Notes under the pieces: generated by a model
Databases searched by the model: none
What the model was told of the DNA's origin: nothing
Seen by the model: only the letters and a program-made list of their open reading frames with translations
Made by a program: the position numbers and the translations under genes
In this document: piece after piece, positions 15,268 through 18,221 of the stretch
Layout of the letters: every line of letters starts with the position of its first letter
Position numbering within the stretch: position 1 is the stretch's first letter
Assembly: GCA_014728185.1 (NCBI GenBank)
Contig: WJMB01000039.1
Span: 1-18,221 of the forward strand
Reading direction: 5' to 3'
Source: Candidatus Coatesiibacteriota bacterium
Lineage (GTDB): Bacteria > RBG-13-66-14
DNA: 18,221 nucleotides

Positions 15268-15696
15268 GTGCGCAAACTCGTATTGGTCTGTTTGATCGTC
15301 TTGATCGCCGCGCCCGCGTTCGCCGGCAGCTTCGGCGCCGGGCTCAAGCTCGGCGTGCTGAGCTCCAGCTTCGACCTCAATTTCCACGCCTCGCTCTACC
15401 TGACCCGCGCCCTCGAGATCGAACCCGCCTTCGACTTCTTCGGCGGCGCCGGGATGATAACCGGCACTGTCAAGTACAACTTTCGCCTTTCCGGCGTCGT
15501 ACCCTACGTCGGCGCCGGTATCGGCTTCGCCTTCGCCGACAACTACGGCGCGTTCTGCATCCCCATGGTCGGCGGCGTGGCGATTCCGCTGGGCGCCAGC
15601 TTCTACCTCGACCTGGAGATCCGACCCGTGCTCTTCGTCGGCGACAACACCAGCTTCTCCTTCGGCGCCCTGGGCGGGATGACCTACTATTTCTAG
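15268..15696 (+). CDS. Small outer-membrane beta-barrel protein
   Basis: A 142-residue protein. The signal peptide MRKLVLVCLIVLIAAPAFA (initiator GTG) is followed by GSFGAGLKLG and about eight short amphipathic strands with glycine turns (for example VVPYVGAGIGFAFAD, SFYLDLEIRPVLFVGD). It ends in Phe (GGMTYYF), the usual barrel-assembly signal. Size and pattern match 8-stranded OmpA/OmpW-like barrels; the function is unknown. The frame is open from 15220, but GTG at 15268-15270 has AAGGGGGAAAC upstream and starts the signal peptide. It is the only plus-strand gene in the window, with its own promoter (15179-15207) and terminator (15730-15756). Confidence 0.8.
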   Translation: MRKLVLVCLIVLIAAPAFAGSFGAGLKLGVLSSSFDLNFHASLYLTRALEIEPAFDFFGGAGMITGTVKYNFRLSGVVPYVGAGIGFAFADNYGAFCIPMVGGVAIPLGASFYLDLEIRPVLFVGDNTSFSFGALGGMTYYF

Positions 15697-15729
15697 GGCT
15701 TCGTCGGGATAGCTCGATCAGAATTGCCA

Positions 15730-15756
15730 AGCGGGGAGCCCGGCTCCCCGCTTTTT
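15730..15756 (+). terminator. Rho-independent terminator of the small barrel gene
   Basis: AGCGGGGAGC (15730-15739) pairs with GCTCCCCGCT (15743-15752) around a 3-base loop; the T-run covers 15752-15756. It lies between convergent genes. Confidence 0.85.
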
Positions 15757-15790
15757 CCATCCACAAACCAGTATACTCCCTGGCTGCTCA

Positions 15791-17053
15791 CTATTCGCCG
15801 AGGAGCATTCCGTAGCGTGGTTCATCTCGCAGAGGGGCGAGATCGTTGTCACCTGCGGCGGCGGCTCGCAGCGACGGGTCCAGTTCCAGGGCTCTTTCGA
15901 GTTCGTCCAGGGCGGTTTCGCTCTCACCTCGGCTCGCCGCCAGGCAGGCCAGGTTGTATCGGGCCATCGGCAGGCGGCCGTTGAGTTCCAGGGCGCGCCG
16001 GAAGGCCGCCACGGCGGCGGCGGGATCACCCAGCCCGACCTCGATGACCCCGCGGTTGTAGTGGGCCATGGCGAACTCCGGGTCCAGCTCCAGGGCCCGG
16101 ACGCAGTATTCGCGGGCCTCTTCGAGTCGGCCGCAGCGCTCCAGCAGGCCGCTCATCGTATAGCAAGCCGGGGCGCTGTCCCGGGCCGCCTCGATGGCGC
16201 GGCGGGCGGCCTCGACGCCCTCGTCGAAGAGCCCCAGATTGCCCAGTTGGCGGCTCAACTGCTCCCAGGCCGGGGAGAGACCGGGACGGTAGCGAAGGCA
16301 GCGCCGCAAACAGGTGACGGCCTCGTCGGCCCGCTCCCGTTCGTCACCGGCCAGCATGCCGCGGAAGTACCATTCACGGGCCAGGCCGTCGCGCTCGAAG
16401 CCCAGCAGCTCGGCGGGATCGATCTCTTCGGACGGTTGCGCGGAGAGATCGAGGAGCTCATAGTAGGAGAGGCGTTCTTCCTGGGGGGCGCCGCCGGAGC
16501 GGGCGAGGGTGTCGAAACGCCCCAGGTAGCGGAAACGGAACAGGTGGCCCTCGACCAGGGAGGCGGCGGTCTCGCTGACCGCCACGCTGCCGACGGGTGC
16601 CTGGTGTTGCAGGACGAAGGCGCCGTTGATCGCCCGGCTGAAGGTGATTCCCCTCCGGAAGCGCTCGAGCTGTTCGTCCAGTACCGGGCCGAAGTGGACG
16701 CCGATGCGCAGTCGCAGCCCGCCGCCGCCGGGGGGCAGACGACGGGAGGTGCGCAGCCGCGGCGCCAGCTCCGCGCGCCAGCGACGCTCCCAGGCCCGGG
16801 CCATCCGCAGGGAGAAGAGCAGGGCCTCGTCGAGTTCGTGGAAGATGAACAGGTTGCCGTCGCCCATGTTGGTGGGCGGGAAGGCCAGGTGATCTTCTTC
16901 GCGGGAGCCCGCGGCCAGGCGCAGGGCCAGGGCGCTGTGCTCGCGCAGAACCCGGCGCACCCAGTGCTCGGGCAGGTGAAGCATCGCCTGCTTGGAGCCG
17001 GCCAGATCGGTGAAGACGATGGGATGATAGCTGTCGCTGCGCCGCAGGGGCAA
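15791..17053 (-). CDS. Class III nucleotide-cyclase-like domain plus TPR repeats
   Basis: A 420-residue cytoplasmic protein. The N-terminal half (about 10-200) has class III adenylate/guanylate cyclase landmarks: FTDLAGSK (Asp16, first metal), MGDGNLFIF (Asp65, second metal), RIGVHFGPV (116-124) and ITFSRAINGAFVL, matching the family block G-x2-VNxAARL. The Asn (143) is present, but the transition-state Arg four residues on is Val147, and the substrate Lys before GD is not evident, so it may not be catalytic. Residues about 225-395 are TPR helices (for example FAMAHYNRGVIEVGLGDPAAAVAAFRRALEL), suggesting a protein-binding role. The start is TTG at 17051-17053 with GGAGG six bases upstream; its promoter is at 17303-17331. 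Confidence 0.8.
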   Translation of the reverse strand: MPLRRSDSYHPIVFTDLAGSKQAMLHLPEHWVRRVLREHSALALRLAAGSREEDHLAFPPTNMGDGNLFIFHELDEALLFSLRMARAWERRWRAELAPRLRTSRRLPPGGGGLRLRIGVHFGPVLDEQLERFRRGITFSRAINGAFVLQHQAPVGSVAVSETAASLVEGHLFRFRYLGRFDTLARSGGAPQEERLSYYELLDLSAQPSEEIDPAELLGFERDGLAREWYFRGMLAGDERERADEAVTCLRRCLRYRPGLSPAWEQLSRQLGNLGLFDEGVEAARRAIEAARDSAPACYTMSGLLERCGRLEEAREYCVRALELDPEFAMAHYNRGVIEVGLGDPAAAVAAFRRALELNGRLPMARYNLACLAASRGESETALDELERALELDPSLRAAAAGDNDLAPLRDEPRYGMLLGE

Positions 17054-17302
17054 GAGCGCCTCCCCGTTGTTCCCGGCATTTGGTGTCCAGCCTCAACCGG
17101 CCTGATCGGATGCTGTCAGAGTCTGGAACAACCCACATGATTGCGCCTGGTGAACGCCCGGCATGGTTTGGTGGGCTGGATAACCAGATGACATCGCCGA
17201 CGGGTACATCCTTAGCTAGTCGCCTTCCCTTGATACACCTCAAAGCGAGATTACGGAGCACAACTGTTGTTTGCCAAGTCTGCAATGATTCCACCTTAGA
17301 AT

Positions 17303-17331
17303 AGTATACACGATTGACTTTCTACGGACAA
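17303..17331 (-). promoter_or_regulatory. Sigma-70-type promoter of the cyclase/TPR gene
   Basis: On the minus strand TTGTCC (17326-17331), a 17-base spacer, then TATACT (17303-17308). The start would be near 17296, so the leader is about 240 bases, unusually long. Confidence 0.65.
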
Positions 17332-17377
17332 TCGTCGGTCTGGTACCGCTTGGGATGGCGGGGTGGTGGCGGCTAAG

Positions 17378-17408
17378 AAACGAGGGACCGGCAGGCGGTC
17401 CCTCGTTT
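17378..17408 (-). terminator. Rho-independent terminator of infB
   Basis: CGAGGGACCG (17381-17390) pairs with CGGTCCCTCG (17396-17405) around a 5-base loop; flanking AAA and TTT extend the stem. The minus side continues TTTCTT and the plus side TTTT, so it could stop both strands. It lies about 33 bases past the infB stop. Confidence 0.85.
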
Positions 17409-17440
17409 TGATAAAGTGTGGAGATGGTGATAGGAGCCGC

Positions 17441-18221
17441 CTATACCTGCAGTTCGCGGGCCTCCTCGACCAGGGTGTAGACCTCGATGATATCGCCAAT
17501 GTGGATATCGTCGAACTTGGTCAGGCCGATGCCGCATTCGTAGCCCTCGGCGACCTCGCGGACGTCGTCCTTGAAGCGTCGCAGGCTCGACAGCTTGCCC
17601 TCCCAGACCACGCGGCCGTCGCGCACCAGGCGGGCGAAGTCGCGGCGGTTGATGCGACCCTGGGTGACGTAGCAGCCAGCGATGACCCCGGCCTTGGGAA
17701 CGCGGAAGGTCTGGCGCACCTCGGCCTTGCCCTGATCCTCCTCGCGGACCTCGGGGCTGAGCATCCCGGAGAGCAGGTCGCGGACCTCGTCGATGAGCTC
17801 GTAGATGATGCGGAAGCTCTTCAGCTCGACGCCCTGCTCCTGGGCGGCCTTCTGGGCCTTGGAGTCGGGTCGGACGCTGAAGCCCACTACGACGGCGTCG
17901 GAGGCGGCGGCCAACTGGACGTCGTTCTCGGTGATGGCGCCGACGCCGGAGTGGATGATCTCGATCTCGACCTCGTCGCTCTCGAAACGCCCCAGAGAGT
18001 CCATCACGGCCTCGACGGTGCCGGCGACGTCGGCCTTGACGACGAGCTTGAGCTTCTTCTTCTCTTCGCCGCCGCCCGGGGCCAGGAAGTCGGCCAGGGT
18101 CTTGCGCTGCTGGGCCTTGAGCTTCTCCTCGCGGGCGGCGTTCTGGCGCAGTTGACCGATGCTGCGGGCCCGCTTCTCATCCTTGACGACGATCAGGGGG
18201 TCTCCGGCCTCGGGGACGCCG
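17441..18221 (-). CDS. infB: Translation initiation factor IF-2, C-terminal part (runs off the window)
   Basis: The open frame continues to the window edge and gives about 260 residues that align by eye with the last part of E. coli IF-2. Matches are GVPEAGDPLIVVKDEKRA, KADVAGTVEAVMDSL, HSGVGAITENDVQLAAAS, VVGFSVRPD, IYELIDEVRDLLSGMLSPE, GVIAGCYVTQGRI, SLRRFKDDVREVAEGYECGIG and the final GDIIEVY. These cover domain III, the linker helix and domain IV, which binds fMet-tRNA. The GTPase domain lies outside the window. IF-2 places initiator tRNA on the small ribosomal subunit. A strong terminator follows the stop, so the next gene is transcribed separately. Confidence 0.97.
   Translation of the reverse strand, partial: GVPEAGDPLIVVKDEKRARSIGQLRQNAAREEKLKAQQRKTLADFLAPGGGEEKKKLKLVVKADVAGTVEAVMDSLGRFESDEVEIEIIHSGVGAITENDVQLAAASDAVVVGFSVRPDSKAQKAAQEQGVELKSFRIIYELIDEVRDLLSGMLSPEVREEDQGKAEVRQTFRVPKAGVIAGCYVTQGRINRRDFARLVRDGRVVWEGKLSSLRRFKDDVREVAEGYECGIGLTKFDDIHIGDIIEVYTLVEEARELQV

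Larger units (their letters stand above)
17054..17440. other. 387-base intergenic region between infB and the cyclase/TPR gene
   Basis: It holds the infB terminator (17378-17408) and the cyclase/TPR promoter (17303-17331), leaving a leader of about 240 bases. A plus-strand frame at 17080-17304 has no support. Nothing else is seen. Confidence 0.5.

Noticed and set aside
17080..17304. 74-codon plus-strand frame upstream of the cyclase/TPR gene
   Set aside because: It overlaps the minus-strand promoter and leader, has no ribosome site, and its product shows no known motif.

Overview
The window is 18.2 kb of a bacterial chromosome. Genes are GC-rich; the long intergenic gaps are visibly richer in A+T. 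It is almost certainly from a diderm (outer-membrane) bacterium: it encodes a porin-like barrel, a small outer-membrane barrel, an OmpA/TSP3 protein, a LolA-like lipoprotein-sorting protein and at least one lipoprotein. No gene fixes the phylum. The mix of ECF sigma/zinc-finger anti-sigma, TPR and beta-propeller proteins would suit an uncultivated or deep-branching lineage, but that is a guess. Starts are often GTG or TTG behind strong Shine-Dalgarno sequences, and several placed starts rest on those.

Layout. All genes but one lie on the minus strand. From right to left: the C-terminal part of infB (IF-2) with a terminator; a degenerate nucleotide-cyclase-domain/TPR protein with its own promoter; a plus-strand small outer-membrane protein (the exception) with a textbook promoter and terminator; an operon of a lipoprotein and an OmpA/TSP3 outer-membrane protein; an operon of a DppA-type D-aminopeptidase and a PQQ-like beta-propeller; cytidine deaminase, ECF sigma factor, a 53-residue basic small protein and a zinc-finger anti-sigma factor; a LolA-like protein; and an operon of a porin-like barrel, an NAD-dependent epimerase/3-beta-HSD-type reductase and a full-length steroid 5-alpha-reductase homologue.

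The unusual part is between the genes. (1) Two ~195-200 bp nested palindromic elements (3341-3535 and 8737-8936) share architecture. Each has an outer ~20 bp stem and an inner perfect 20 bp stem, and the two copies differ by compensatory changes that keep both stems paired. The inner arms are exact matches to the sigma-54 -24/-12 promoter consensus (TTGGCACG-N4-TTGC), so each element carries two convergent sigma-54-type promoters about 43 bp apart. (2) A diverged ~300 bp repeat occurs three times in the same orientation (4801-5103, 8348-8645, 11212-11520), each time in the gap upstream of a minus-strand transcription unit. (3) A second ~126 bp repeat occurs at 11673-11798 and 14879-15005. None of these has coding character that I can see.

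Functionally the window is dominated by envelope biogenesis (porin, OmpA/TSP3, LolA-like, lipoprotein, beta-propeller) and by an envelope-stress-style sigma/anti-sigma pair. It also carries a possible lipid or steroid-like redox pair and two housekeeping genes (infB, cdd).
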